Below are positions 27,385-36,080 of a stretch of DNA of 64,000 bases, piece by piece. Origin of the DNA: Cytophagaceae bacterium (GTDB lineage Bacteria > Bacteroidota > Bacteroidia > Cytophagales > Spirosomataceae); NCBI GenBank assembly GCA_027491195.1, contig JAIXWQ010000010.1, forward strand, positions 62,001 to 126,000. Direction: 5' to 3'. Position 1 is the first letter of the stretch; each line of letters starts with the position of its first letter. The translations under genes were made by a program, and so were the position numbers. The notes beneath the pieces are model-generated. The model had not been told where the DNA came from. It made no database searches and saw only the letters and a program-made list of their open reading frames with translations.

Positions 27385-27924
27385 ATGGAATTCATTAAAC
27401 ATCGTTTATCAGGAGTCATTGAGTGTGTACCCACTAAATTTCACGACGAGCGCGGCTATTTTTATGAATCCTATAACCAAAAGCATTTTGCAGCGAATGG
27501 AATACCGGAAGATTTCGTACAGGATAATTATTCCTTCTCGACGAAAGGAGTTTTAAGAGGATTGCATTTTCAACACAATCCGAACGGACAAGGCAAATTA
27601 GTGCGCGTCATGACGGGTAAAGCCTTAGATGTGGTGGTGGATTTACGCAAGGACTCCCCTACCTTTGGCCAACATGAAAAATTCGTTCTAGATGCAGATA
27701 AAGGGAATATGTTATATGTTCCTATCGGATTTGCTCACGGATTTATAGCACTAGAAGAAACAATTTTCGTGTATAAGTGTACGAACTTTTGGAACAAAGA
27801 AGCAGAATCAGGTATTCGCTGGAATGACCCTCAATTAGGCATTGAATGGGGTGTAGAGAACCCAATTGTATCGGATAAAGACCAAATACTGCCTGATTTC
27901 GACCCGAATCAAGCCATTTTTTAA
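27385..27924 (+). CDS. rfbC: dTDP-4-dehydrorhamnose 3,5-epimerase
   Basis: The 179-residue cupin enzyme epimerises dTDP-4-keto-6-deoxyglucose on the way to dTDP-rhamnose. The catalytic His is in VLRGLHFQHNP; KLVRVMTGKALDVVVDLRKDSPTFG and the Tyr/His region YVPIGFAHGFIAL are as expected. It is separated from rfbA and rfbB by about 13 kb and sits beside pyrimidine genes. Confidence 0.95.
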   Translation: MEFIKHRLSGVIECVPTKFHDERGYFYESYNQKHFAANGIPEDFVQDNYSFSTKGVLRGLHFQHNPNGQGKLVRVMTGKALDVVVDLRKDSPTFGQHEKFVLDADKGNMLYVPIGFAHGFIALEETIFVYKCTNFWNKEAESGIRWNDPQLGIEWGVENPIVSDKDQILPDFDPNQAIF

Positions 27925-27936
27925 ATAAAATTTTGA

Positions 27937-27944
27937 TATCTTTG
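27937..27944 (+). promoter_or_regulatory. -7 box for pyrR-pyrB, possibly leaderless
   Basis: TATCTTTG matches TAnnTTTG only 5 bases before the pyrR ATG, so the transcript would start at or next to the start codon. No TTG lies at 19 bases. If real, there is no room for a PyrR-controlled attenuator upstream of pyrR. Confidence 0.45.
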
Positions 27945-27949
27945 CAACA

Positions 27950-28492
27950 ATGACTCGCAAGCTGATTTTATCAAGCCCATTACTCGAAATAACCATCTCT
28001 CGGTTGTGTCAAGAGCTCATTGAAAATCAAATCAAAGACGTTGAAACTGTTATCCTAGGCCTACAGCCTCGCGGTATTTTCTTTGCGGAACGCATCGCAA
28101 AAGAACTCAGCAAACACCTCGAGAAAGCCCCTAGCGTAGGCAAAATAGATGCTACCTTCTTCCGCGACGACTACCGCCGCAGAGAAACGGTATCCCCTAA
28201 TTCAACGGATGTTCCCTTCCTCATCGAAAACAAACGCGTCATTTTAGTGGATGATGTGTTAGCCACTGGCCGAATGGTGCGGGCGGCGCTGGATGCGATG
28301 AATAGTTTTGGGAGACCTGCTAAAGTGGAATTATGTGTCTTAATTGACCGTATTTATAACCGTGATCTGCCTATTAACGCAGATTATGTAGGTATGAGTG
28401 TAAATACCTTACCTACCGAAAAAGTACTCGTAGAATGGACGGAACAAGGCCATGAAGCGGATAGAATTTGGTTAATTCCTCAACAATCCTGA
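27950..28492 (+). CDS. pyrR: PyrR-type phosphoribosyltransferase (uracil PRTase / regulator)
   Basis: The 180-residue type I PRTase has the PRPP loop RVILVDDVLATGRMVRAAL and the PyrR-like GLQPRGIFFAERIA and FFRDDYRRRE segments. PyrR converts uracil to UMP, and in Firmicutes it also controls attenuation of pyr mRNA. pyrB follows after 8 bases. No attenuator hairpin is visible upstream, so the regulatory role is unproven here. Confidence 0.9.
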   Translation: MTRKLILSSPLLEITISRLCQELIENQIKDVETVILGLQPRGIFFAERIAKELSKHLEKAPSVGKIDATFFRDDYRRRETVSPNSTDVPFLIENKRVILVDDVLATGRMVRAALDAMNSFGRPAKVELCVLIDRIYNRDLPINADYVGMSVNTLPTEKVLVEWTEQGHEADRIWLIPQQS

Positions 28493-28500
28493 TTTAACAT

Positions 28501-29421
28501 ATGCTAAAGTCGCCACATTTATTAGGAATCAAAGATCTGGATGAAGAATCCATTCAATTGATTGTTAAAACGGCTAGAGAATTTAAAGAGGTCCTCAACA
28601 GACCAATTAAGAAAGTTCCTTCTCTGCGTGATGTGACGATTGCCAATATCTTTTTCGAGAACTCCACTCGTACCCGTTTATCTTTCGAATTAGCAGAAAA
28701 AAGACTTTCAGCAGACACCATTAACTTCTCTGCCTCAGGGAGTTCGGTCAAAAAAGGGGAAACTTTACTCGATACGGTGAACAACATCCTAGCCATGAAA
28801 GTGGATATGATTGTGATGCGCCATGCGAGCCCAGGAGCCCCACATTACTTAGCTAAACACATCAAGGCCAATATCGTGAATGCCGGAGACGGAACACACG
28901 AACACCCTACGCAGGCTTTATTAGACACTTTTTCTCTACAAGAGAAATTAGGGGATTTGGCTGGGAAGAAAATCGCTATCATCGGGGATATTTTACACTC
29001 TAGAGTAGCCCTTTCTAATATTTACGCCCTGAAAAAACAAGGAGCTGAAGTTCGCCTTTGTGGTCCTAGCACCTTGATTCCCAAGCATATACAAAGCTTA
29101 GGTGTGGAAGTTTCACACGATGTAAAGAGCACCCTAGCTTGGTGTGATGCGGCGAATGTGTTGCGCATCCAATTAGAAAGACAGCAAATTAAATACTTCC
29201 CTAGCCTTCGAGAATACTCACAATTCTTCGGGATTAATCGGGCGATGCTAGAGGAATTACCAAAAGAGATCGTTTTAATGCACCCAGGGCCGATTAATCG
29301 CGGGGTGGAATTAAGTTCAGATGCGGCAGATTCACCACATTCGATCATCTTGGATCAGGTAGAAAACGGAGTAGCCGTGAGAATGGCCGTACTTTACTTA
29401 CTCGCTTCTAGAGCTTCGTAA
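28501..29421 (+). CDS. pyrB: Aspartate carbamoyltransferase catalytic subunit
   Basis: The 306-residue enzyme joins carbamoyl phosphate and aspartate in pyrimidine synthesis. The carbamoyl-phosphate motif FFENSTRTRLSFELAEKRL, the HPTQALLDTF segment and the C-terminal HPGPINRGVEL are present. No regulatory subunit (pyrI) is adjacent. It overlaps the convergent glycosyltransferase gene by 28 bases and is paired with pyrR. Confidence 0.96.
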   Translation: MLKSPHLLGIKDLDEESIQLIVKTAREFKEVLNRPIKKVPSLRDVTIANIFFENSTRTRLSFELAEKRLSADTINFSASGSSVKKGETLLDTVNNILAMKVDMIVMRHASPGAPHYLAKHIKANIVNAGDGTHEHPTQALLDTFSLQEKLGDLAGKKIAIIGDILHSRVALSNIYALKKQGAEVRLCGPSTLIPKHIQSLGVEVSHDVKSTLAWCDAANVLRIQLERQQIKYFPSLREYSQFFGINRAMLEELPKEIVLMHPGPINRGVELSSDAADSPHSIILDQVENGVAVRMAVLYLLASRAS

Positions 29422-30392
29422 GCCAACAACATTTTTTGGGTAGAGATGTGATTACCACAGGCATAGTGGCCTAGTGGGCAATTTTTCTTGCCATGATCCC
29501 CACAAGGACGGCAATCTAATTTCTCGCTGACCTCAATAATCTCCGAACGATCAGCCAACGGCCCAAAACCAAAATCAGGCAAGGTCGAACAATACATCGC
29601 CACGGTAGGTACATTTACCGCTGAAGATAGGTGCATAGGACCAGAATCATTCACGAAATTACCCTTGCTTTGGGCAAAAATGGAGGTAGAAGCTAATAAT
29701 GCGTGTTTTCCTGTCTCATTATAGATGGGCCACCCTGGACAGGCGTTTTCGATTTCATCAGAAAGCGACTTCTCATTCGGAGAACCCATCAAGACAATCG
29801 CCTGATCTCTTGGCAATAGATGTATGAAATCAATCCATTTTTGAATGGGTAGGCGTTTCGTTTCCCACACACTGCCGGGTGAAATACAGATATAATTTGT
29901 AGCTGGAGGTGTGATTTTTACTGGATTTAAAAAGGGTTTGTACACCTTATTTCCTAGCCAATCGCTCAATAAACCCGTATTCCGCTCCACTTCGTGTATC
30001 CCATTTCCGAATGGGTGCGGATAACTCTTCGTGAAAAACCAGGAAAGGGGATTTTTAGCAAAGCCAAAAACTTGTTTCGCTCCGATCATCAGGCTCAACA
30101 AACCCATCCCAAAGAAACGCTGCACCACAAAAACGGAATCGAATTGTTCTACTTTCAATCCTGTACGTAATTCCATCCAAGATTGACGTTTATTGGCCTT
30201 GTCATAGGTCCAAACTCGGCTTAAACAGGGATGCGTATAGGCCTGAAAAATAGATTCGTTCCCTTTTCTAACTAACAGGTGAATAGACGTTTCAGGGGAT
30301 TCAATCCGTATTTTTTCCAAGAGCGAGGTGACCAGAACTGCATCGCCAAGAAAAGCGGTTTGAATTATTAATACCTTAGAAACTGGATTCAT
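29394..30392 (-). CDS. Glycosyltransferase family 9 (heptosyltransferase-like)
   Basis: The 332-residue protein has KVLIIQTAFLGDAVLVTSLLEKI at the N-terminus and the GT9 acceptor/donor segments ICISPGSVWETKRLPIQKW and FVNDSGPMHLSSAVNVPTVAMYCST. Four cysteines near the end (CRPCG, CPLGHYACG) are common in this group. It probably adds a sugar to the lipopolysaccharide core at the inner membrane face. The exact sugar is unknown. Confidence 0.9.
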   Translation of the reverse strand: MNPVSKVLIIQTAFLGDAVLVTSLLEKIRIESPETSIHLLVRKGNESIFQAYTHPCLSRVWTYDKANKRQSWMELRTGLKVEQFDSVFVVQRFFGMGLLSLMIGAKQVFGFAKNPLSWFFTKSYPHPFGNGIHEVERNTGLLSDWLGNKVYKPFLNPVKITPPATNYICISPGSVWETKRLPIQKWIDFIHLLPRDQAIVLMGSPNEKSLSDEIENACPGWPIYNETGKHALLASTSIFAQSKGNFVNDSGPMHLSSAVNVPTVAMYCSTLPDFGFGPLADRSEIIEVSEKLDCRPCGDHGKKNCPLGHYACGNHISTQKMLLAYEALEASK

Positions 30393-30459
30393 GTCAGAAA
30401 AGGAAGCGATTAGCCATAAAATTACTTATTTTTGGGACATTTTTCTTAAGAACCCATTC

Positions 30460-31689
30460 ATGAATTCAATTCACCTGCATACTTTATCTAATGGAATCAC
30501 CGTGGTGCACCGTCAGGTGCTCCATACCGAGATCTCGCATTTAGGTATTATGTTAGACATTGGAAGTCGAGATGAATTAGCTGGAGAAGAGGGTTTAGCG
30601 CATTTCTGGGAACATTTAGCCTTTAAAGGGACCCAAAAGAAAAGCAATATGCAGATCATTAACCGCCTGGAAATCTATGGTGGTGAACTGAATGCCTACA
30701 CGACGAAAGAAAAAATTTGTTTTCACGCCTCCATTCTAAGTCCCTATTTCGAGCGGGCGTTAGAACTATTAACGGATATCACCTTTGATTCCATTTTCCC
30801 GGAGAAAGAATTAGAAAAGGAACGTTCGGTCATTTTAGAGGAGATGTCGATGTATTATGACGCTCCAGAAGAGGCGATTCAGGACGATTTCGACGAATTA
30901 TTATTCCCTAATCATCCCTTAGGTGTTAATATTTTAGGGACCACCGAGACGGTTCAGTCCTTCCAAAAGAAAGACCTAGAAGCCTTCATCGAGCGAAATT
31001 TAGACACTTCCAGAATCGTTTTTTCCTCGATTGGTAAATTAGATCCTACCAAAGTATTTGCCTGGGCTGAAAAGCATTTAGGAACGATCAAAGCAAAGAA
31101 ACAAATCGTTAAACGCGTGGCGCCGTCTGCTATGATTCCTCAGACGAAAGTCATTAAAAGAGGCATTACACAGTCCCACGTGGCTTTAGGTCGTCAATCT
31201 TTTGCGATTGAAAACCCTAACCGACTTGCGTTCTTCCTTTTAGTCAATCTGTTAGGAGGTCCCGGAATGAATTCCTTGTTGAACGTTTCCATACGCGAGC
31301 GACACGGTCTTGTCTATTCCATCGAAGCGAGTTTAACCTCCTTTTTAGATTCAGGTTATTGGGCCATTTATTTTGGTACGGAACCTAATCAGGTAAATAA
31401 GTCCTTAAAATTGATCCAAAAAGAGTTCGCGAAACTGCAGGAAAAAGAATTAACGGCTCCTCAATTAAAAAAGATTAAGAGTCAATTAAAAGGACAATTA
31501 GCCATGGCTGAAGAGGGTAACTTGAACTTCATGTTAATGATGGCGAAAAACTTGCTAGACCGAGAGAAAATCGAGAGTTTAGACGAAATTTTCGATCAAA
31601 TTGACCTCATTGACAGCGCACACATCCAATCATTGGCTGTAGAAATGCTGAATCCAGACACTCTGAGTTATTTGATTTTCGAACCTTAA
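30460..31689 (+). CDS. M16 family zinc metallopeptidase (single unit)
   Basis: The 409-residue peptidase is of the PqqL/processing-peptidase type. The inverted zinc motif HFWEH is followed about 75 residues later by the third-ligand region ERSVILEEMSMYYD. There is no signal peptide, so it is cytoplasmic. ATG 30460 (MNSIHLHTLSNGITVV) is chosen; the longer frame would start at 30391, inside the divergent glycosyltransferase start codon. hemW follows after 4 bases. The second M16 gene (51015) is a double-length secreted form. Confidence 0.92.
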   Translation: MNSIHLHTLSNGITVVHRQVLHTEISHLGIMLDIGSRDELAGEEGLAHFWEHLAFKGTQKKSNMQIINRLEIYGGELNAYTTKEKICFHASILSPYFERALELLTDITFDSIFPEKELEKERSVILEEMSMYYDAPEEAIQDDFDELLFPNHPLGVNILGTTETVQSFQKKDLEAFIERNLDTSRIVFSSIGKLDPTKVFAWAEKHLGTIKAKKQIVKRVAPSAMIPQTKVIKRGITQSHVALGRQSFAIENPNRLAFFLLVNLLGGPGMNSLLNVSIRERHGLVYSIEASLTSFLDSGYWAIYFGTEPNQVNKSLKLIQKEFAKLQEKELTAPQLKKIKSQLKGQLAMAEEGNLNFMLMMAKNLLDREKIESLDEIFDQIDLIDSAHIQSLAVEMLNPDTLSYLIFEP

Positions 31690-31693
31690 ATTC

Positions 31694-32809
31694 GTGCATC
31701 TCTACCTCCATATCCCCTTTTGCAGACAAGCTTGTCATTATTGCGATTTCCATTTTTCCACGAATACCAGTAGAAAAGAGGAAATGGTACTGGCTATTTG
31801 TCGTGAAATTAGCATGCAAAAAGACTATTTAAAAGGAGCAGAACTGCAAACCATTTATTTTGGCGGAGGAACCCCTTCCCTCTTAACGGCCTCAGAATTA
31901 GATTCGATTTTTGATGCGATAGGCGCTCACCATTCCATCGCTGGCAATGCAGAAATTACCCTAGAAGCAAACCCAGAGGACTTAACACCGGAATACTGCC
32001 AAATGATTGCCTCAAAAGGCATCAATCGACTAAGTATCGGAATCCAATCTTTTCAAGACAAAAACCTGGTCCTGATGAACCGAAATCACCAGGCTAGCGA
32101 TTCGATTCAAGCGATTAAAAATGCACAAGAGGCAGGAATAAGTAATATTAGTATTGATTTGATTTATGGAATTCCTTCGAATTCTCCGGATGATTTAAAT
32201 GAAGATTTAGCGAAAGCGACGTCCTTAGGTGTACAACATATTTCTGCTTATAGCCTGACGGTGGAACCTAAAACCGTTTTTGGGGTTCAGAAGAAGAAGG
32301 GAGCATTTACTGAAATTCCAGATGCTGCGATGGCTCTAGCTTTTACCCAGGTTCGTGATTATTTAGAAGCAGCAGGGTATGAGGGATATGAAACCTCGAA
32401 TTTCGCCAAAGAAGGCCACTATTCCATCCACAATACCAGTTATTGGCAGCAAGAACCCTACCTCGGTATAGGTCCATCTGCCCACAGTTTTAATGGTTTT
32501 TCAAGACAATGGAATGTCTCTAATAACGCCAAATACCTAGCAGAAGGGCATTTACTAGCGGAAAAGGAAGAACTGAGCCCCGCGGATCAATTGAATGAAT
32601 ATATCATGGTTCGCCTACGTACGAAATGGGGAATTAATCTCGTGGAAGTGCGGGAACTTTTTTATAAAATGGGACAAGAGTACCCAGAAAAAGAATTACA
32701 ATCTTGGATGGCGCAAGGATATGCCCGTTTAGAAGGGGAAAACTTAGTTCTAATTAACGAAGGCAAACTAATTGCAGATCGTTTAAGCAGCGATATTTTT
32801 GTGGTCTAA
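31694..32809 (+). CDS. hemW: HemW / oxygen-independent coproporphyrinogen oxidase-like radical SAM protein
   Basis: The 371-residue radical SAM protein has its cluster motif at Cys10-Cys14-Cys17 (PFCRQACHYCDF). YFGGGTPSLL and LTLEANPEDLTPEY-like segments and a C-terminal HemW domain (LNEYIMVRLRTKWGINL) follow. The fourth cysteine of true HemN (CxxxCxxC-x-C) is replaced by Phe (CDF), which marks HemW, a haem chaperone. The start is GTG, 4 bases after the M16 stop. Confidence 0.93.
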   Translation: MHLYLHIPFCRQACHYCDFHFSTNTSRKEEMVLAICREISMQKDYLKGAELQTIYFGGGTPSLLTASELDSIFDAIGAHHSIAGNAEITLEANPEDLTPEYCQMIASKGINRLSIGIQSFQDKNLVLMNRNHQASDSIQAIKNAQEAGISNISIDLIYGIPSNSPDDLNEDLAKATSLGVQHISAYSLTVEPKTVFGVQKKKGAFTEIPDAAMALAFTQVRDYLEAAGYEGYETSNFAKEGHYSIHNTSYWQQEPYLGIGPSAHSFNGFSRQWNVSNNAKYLAEGHLLAEKEELSPADQLNEYIMVRLRTKWGINLVEVRELFYKMGQEYPEKELQSWMAQGYARLEGENLVLINEGKLIADRLSSDIFVV

Positions 32810-32834
32810 GGCCTTTTTGTAATTTTACACAGCT

Positions 32835-33614
32835 ATGGCAAAGAGAATTGAATTCACGAAAAATACCCCAAACGCTAAAGGCGGAGGAAATAAATTTGAA
32901 CGCTTATCCAAAAAGAGCCCTAAAAAGCGAGGATGGCTAAAGAAAATCGGATTTTTCTTCCTCTATCTCATTGGATTCAGCCTTTTCTCAGTCGTTTTCT
33001 TAAAATTCTTCCCGGTCTACTTCACGCCTACGATGGCCTCAAGGAAGATTGATGCGTTGCTAGAAGGAAAGCCCTCTAAAATCTACTCTCATTGGACTCC
33101 CTATAAAGATTTAGATAAAAATGTAGCCATCGCTGTGATCGCCTCAGAGGATCAGGCCTTTCCAGATCACCACGGATTTGATTTTGATGCCATGTGGGGA
33201 GCTGTAAGGCATAATTTGAAGGGAAAGAAAATCAGAGGGGCTAGTACTATTTCCCAGCAAGTCGCTAAAAATGTCTTCTTATGGCAAGGCAGAAGCTATG
33301 TTCGCAAGGGATTAGAAGTCTATTTTACCTTCTTGATTGAATTAATTTGGGGCAAAGAGCGTATCCTAGAAGTATATTTAAATGTAGCGGAGACTGGACC
33401 CATGACTTTTGGGGCAGAGGCAGCTTGTAGACGCTTTTACGGACATAGTGGCGCAGAAATTTCAACTTCAGAAGCTGCCAGAATCGCGGCGGTTTTACCA
33501 AGTCCTAATCGTTTCTCGATTGAAAATCCCTCCGCCTATGTGCGAAAACGAACATCGGCTATTCAACGCCAAATGAGAGGTTTAGGGGGCACGAAATACC
33601 TTCGAAACTTATAA
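32835..33614 (+). CDS. mtgA: Monofunctional peptidoglycan transglycosylase
   Basis: The 259-residue GT51 enzyme polymerises lipid II into glycan strands. A basic N-terminus precedes one membrane segment (about 36-58). The catalytic Glu is in IASEDQAFPDHHGFD, and RGASTISQQVAKNVFLW, RKGLEVYFTFLIELIWGKERILEVYLN and FGAEAACRRFYG complete the five GT51 motifs. There is no transpeptidase domain. It overlaps the convergent alkyltransferase-like gene by 6 bases. Confidence 0.95.
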   Translation: MAKRIEFTKNTPNAKGGGNKFERLSKKSPKKRGWLKKIGFFFLYLIGFSLFSVVFLKFFPVYFTPTMASRKIDALLEGKPSKIYSHWTPYKDLDKNVAIAVIASEDQAFPDHHGFDFDAMWGAVRHNLKGKKIRGASTISQQVAKNVFLWQGRSYVRKGLEVYFTFLIELIWGKERILEVYLNVAETGPMTFGAEAACRRFYGHSGAEISTSEAARIAAVLPSPNRFSIENPSAYVRKRTSAIQRQMRGLGGTKYLRNL

Positions 33615-33926
33615 TAACTCGATAGAAGGATCCCAGAAATGGGAATGAAAGTTTTGAATTTGGTCATTCTGAATGGTCAAACCTTCTGCTTCTAACAATT
33701 CTTGCATCCGATTCCCACCGAAGAAATTCTTCCCAGTTAATACCCCATTGCGATTCACCACTCGGTGTGCTGGAATAGAGGCCTGACCATGCGATGCATT
33801 CATCGCCCAGCCCACTAATCGAGCTCCGCCTTTAGAACCTAGATACCCTGCAATAGCTCCATAAGAGGTCACTCGCCCCGAAGGGATCAAGGAAACCACC
33901 TGATATATCGCATCAAAATCAGCCAT
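33609..33926 (-). CDS. Alkyltransferase-like (ATL) MGMT-family protein
   Basis: The 105-residue protein matches the DNA-binding domain of O6-methylguanine methyltransferases (VSLIPSGRVTSYGAIAGYLG, ARLVGWAMNAS). The active-site motif reads IPAHRVVN, with Ala53 where the methyl-accepting Cys of PCHRV should be. ATL proteins bind alkylated guanine without repairing it and flag it for nucleotide excision repair. It overlaps the DUF3109 stop by one base (TAATG on the minus strand). Confidence 0.93.
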   Translation of the reverse strand: MADFDAIYQVVSLIPSGRVTSYGAIAGYLGSKGGARLVGWAMNASHGQASIPAHRVVNRNGVLTGKNFFGGNRMQELLEAEGLTIQNDQIQNFHSHFWDPSIELL

Positions 33927-34498
33927 TATTCTTCTTTACGCTCTTCGATTTCTTGACATAATTCCGCGTACCATTTCTCGCCAAACTTGCGAATCAAGGG
34001 TTCTTTTAGGAAAACATAAATAGGTACACCTAAGGAAGCGCCATTCGAACAGGCATCCGAACAAATCGACCAACGGTCGTAATTTAAGGCAGTATAATCG
34101 GCTAATTTGGCTAAGCGGATCGGATATAAATGACAGGAAATAGGCTTCCTGAAATCCGTTTTACCGGCAAAATAAGCCTGCTCGATGCCGCATTTTAAAT
34201 GGCCCTTATCGTCATATAAAGCATAAGCACATTCGCGTCCTTTGATGACCGGAGTAGAAAAATCACCATCGTCATCTTTCACCCAGGCTCCTGTTTTTTC
34301 TAATTCTTTTAAGCCTATTTCAGATAAAAATGGCTTGATCTCGTCTTGAATTCGCTCTAAAATCTCTAGTTCCTCTTCCTCTAATGGAGCGCCTAAATCA
34401 CCCTCTACACAACAAGCACCTTTACATTTGGCTAAATCACAAACAAAAAACTCGTCTGCTACATCGGAAGAAATTACCGTATCGTCAATTAAAATCAT
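33926..34498 (-). CDS. DUF3109 family cysteine-rich protein
   Basis: The 190-residue protein has conserved cysteines (FVCDLAKCKGACCVEGDLG, GRECAYAL, LKCGIEQ, PISCHLYPIR, SICSDAC), which suggest a metal or Fe-S site. It is a common Bacteroidota family of unknown function, distantly like the YkgJ zinc/iron chelatase group. ATG 34498 is chosen over a TTG at 34519. It is co-transcribed with the ATL gene downstream. Confidence 0.85.
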   Translation of the reverse strand: MILIDDTVISSDVADEFFVCDLAKCKGACCVEGDLGAPLEEEELEILERIQDEIKPFLSEIGLKELEKTGAWVKDDDGDFSTPVIKGRECAYALYDDKGHLKCGIEQAYFAGKTDFRKPISCHLYPIRLAKLADYTALNYDRWSICSDACSNGASLGVPIYVFLKEPLIRKFGEKWYAELCQEIEERKEE

Positions 34499-34556
34499 CT
34501 TCGTATTTTTGAACCACAAAGGTACAGATTATAGTTTATTAAGGTAATTTTACACG

Positions 34557-35465
34557 ATGAAATACCTTTGGCTACTTTTATTCTGTTTGCCGCTTCATGC
34601 GAAAACGGCCTTCCCTGATTCACTCTTGATCGGGAATGTAAAAGTATTCATACATCCTTCAGCAAAAGCCATCTTAGAAACGGAGCAAAAACGCTTAGGA
34701 AGCAACAAGAAATTTGTGGAAGGAATGAAGGAGAAAATGCGTTTCTATTTCCCCGTCATGGAGCCTCTATTGAATGCAGCGGGCATTCCAAATGAATTCA
34801 AATACCTTTCTGTTCAGGAAAGCGGACTCAATCCTGTAGCCGTTTCCACTTCTCAAGCCGTAGGATATTGGCAATTTAAGGCTGGTACAGCCACTGATGT
34901 GGGAATGAAGGTCAATGGCCATGTCGATGAGCGCAAGCACATTATCGAGGCCACCAGAGGCGCTGCAAACTATTTCACCCGTAATAACCGCGTTTTAAAT
35001 AATTGGGTGGGGACACTTCTCTCCTACCGGGTGGGTTTAGGAACCGCTAAGAAGACGTCTTATGTGATGGATTGGGTGGGTAAATCGGATATTCAAGTTG
35101 ATTCTAGCACGGACTGGTACGTATTACGTTTCTTAGCTTACCAAAAATTCTGGGCAGATGAATTTAAAAAGGATGATTCATTAGGCATTCAACCTACGAA
35201 TCAGGCTAAATTGATCTGTTACGACAATTCTTGTGGCAAAAACCTCTATGAAATAGCGGATGAATTAAACGTCAGTTATGATGATTTGAAGAAATACAAT
35301 CCGTGGATTTTGAACGATTACATCCCTGATGACAAGAATTACATCATTTATCATCCATCATCGGTAACCTTTTTCGACAATTCGCTTCAGATTCCGGAGA
35401 TTCTTGCGCCAGATGATTTTCTACTACCTCCCAAGAAGAAATTAGATAACCCGCAAAAGGAATAA
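34557..35465 (+). CDS. Lytic transglycosylase with LysM-like C-terminus (MltD-type)
   Basis: The 302-residue protein starts with a signal peptide (MKYLWLLLFCLPLHA). The SLT domain shows the catalytic Glu in YLSVQESGLNPVAVSTSQAVGYWQF and the ATRGAANYFTRN motif. Residues about 225-275 (CGKNLYEIADELNVSYDDLKKYNPWI) match a LysM peptidoglycan-binding repeat. It cleaves glycan strands in the periplasm. The 3' end overlaps the convergent O-methyltransferase by 24 bases. Confidence 0.9.
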   Translation: MKYLWLLLFCLPLHAKTAFPDSLLIGNVKVFIHPSAKAILETEQKRLGSNKKFVEGMKEKMRFYFPVMEPLLNAAGIPNEFKYLSVQESGLNPVAVSTSQAVGYWQFKAGTATDVGMKVNGHVDERKHIIEATRGAANYFTRNNRVLNNWVGTLLSYRVGLGTAKKTSYVMDWVGKSDIQVDSSTDWYVLRFLAYQKFWADEFKKDDSLGIQPTNQAKLICYDNSCGKNLYEIADELNVSYDDLKKYNPWILNDYIPDDKNYIIYHPSSVTFFDNSLQIPEILAPDDFLLPPKKKLDNPQKE

Positions 35466-36080
35466 TCCATCCCGAATAGGCATCAATAAAGGCTCCACAC
35501 GTGAATCTGTGGCTACTTTAGTATTGAAATCGCGCAGGGCTTGTGTTGACTTGTCTTTGGCAGACTCATCGATAATTTTACCACTCCATAGGACATTATC
35601 TACCAGAATAAGGCCCCCTGAACGCATTTTATCAATCACTAAATCAAAATACAGCGCGTAATTACGCTTATCCGCGTCGATAAATACCAAATCAATGGGA
35701 CCCGAAATCGATGGAATTTCAACCGCCGCATCTGCAATTCGGTAATCTATTTGATTCTTGAAAGAAGAGCGATCAAAGAAAGAACGCGTAAAGCTTTCTA
35801 ATTCCTCATTGACATCAATCGTAATTAAACGTCCATCCCGCTGTAAACCTTCAGCAAGACAAAGGGCGGAATACCCGGTGTAAGTGCCTATCTCAAGAAT
35901 GAGAGCGGGTTGATAAACTTTGGAAATAAAGGACAAAAAACGGCCTTGTAAATGACCTGAAAGCATTCTAGGCTGCAATACCATCGCATGGGTCTCCCGA
36001 ACTAACTCCTTTAATAAGTCGTTTTCTGGTTCCGAATGCAAGCGTGCATATTCCTCAATGCCGTGGTCAATGAATTCCAT
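35442..36080 (-). CDS. O-methyltransferase (caffeoyl-CoA OMT-like)
   Basis: The 212-residue class I SAM-dependent methyltransferase has the SAM motif ILEIGTYTGYSALCLAEGL, RLITIDVNEE, and the metal-binding IDLVFIDADKRNYALYF and LVDNVLWSGK segments. The family methylates catechol-like or RNA substrates (TrmR-like members), so the substrate is open. It directly abuts the upstream methyltransferase (no spacer). Confidence 0.92.
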   Translation of the reverse strand: MEFIDHGIEEYARLHSEPENDLLKELVRETHAMVLQPRMLSGHLQGRFLSFISKVYQPALILEIGTYTGYSALCLAEGLQRDGRLITIDVNEELESFTRSFFDRSSFKNQIDYRIADAAVEIPSISGPIDLVFIDADKRNYALYFDLVIDKMRSGGLILVDNVLWSGKIIDESAKDKSTQALRDFNTKVATDSRVEPLLMPIRDGLFLLRVI

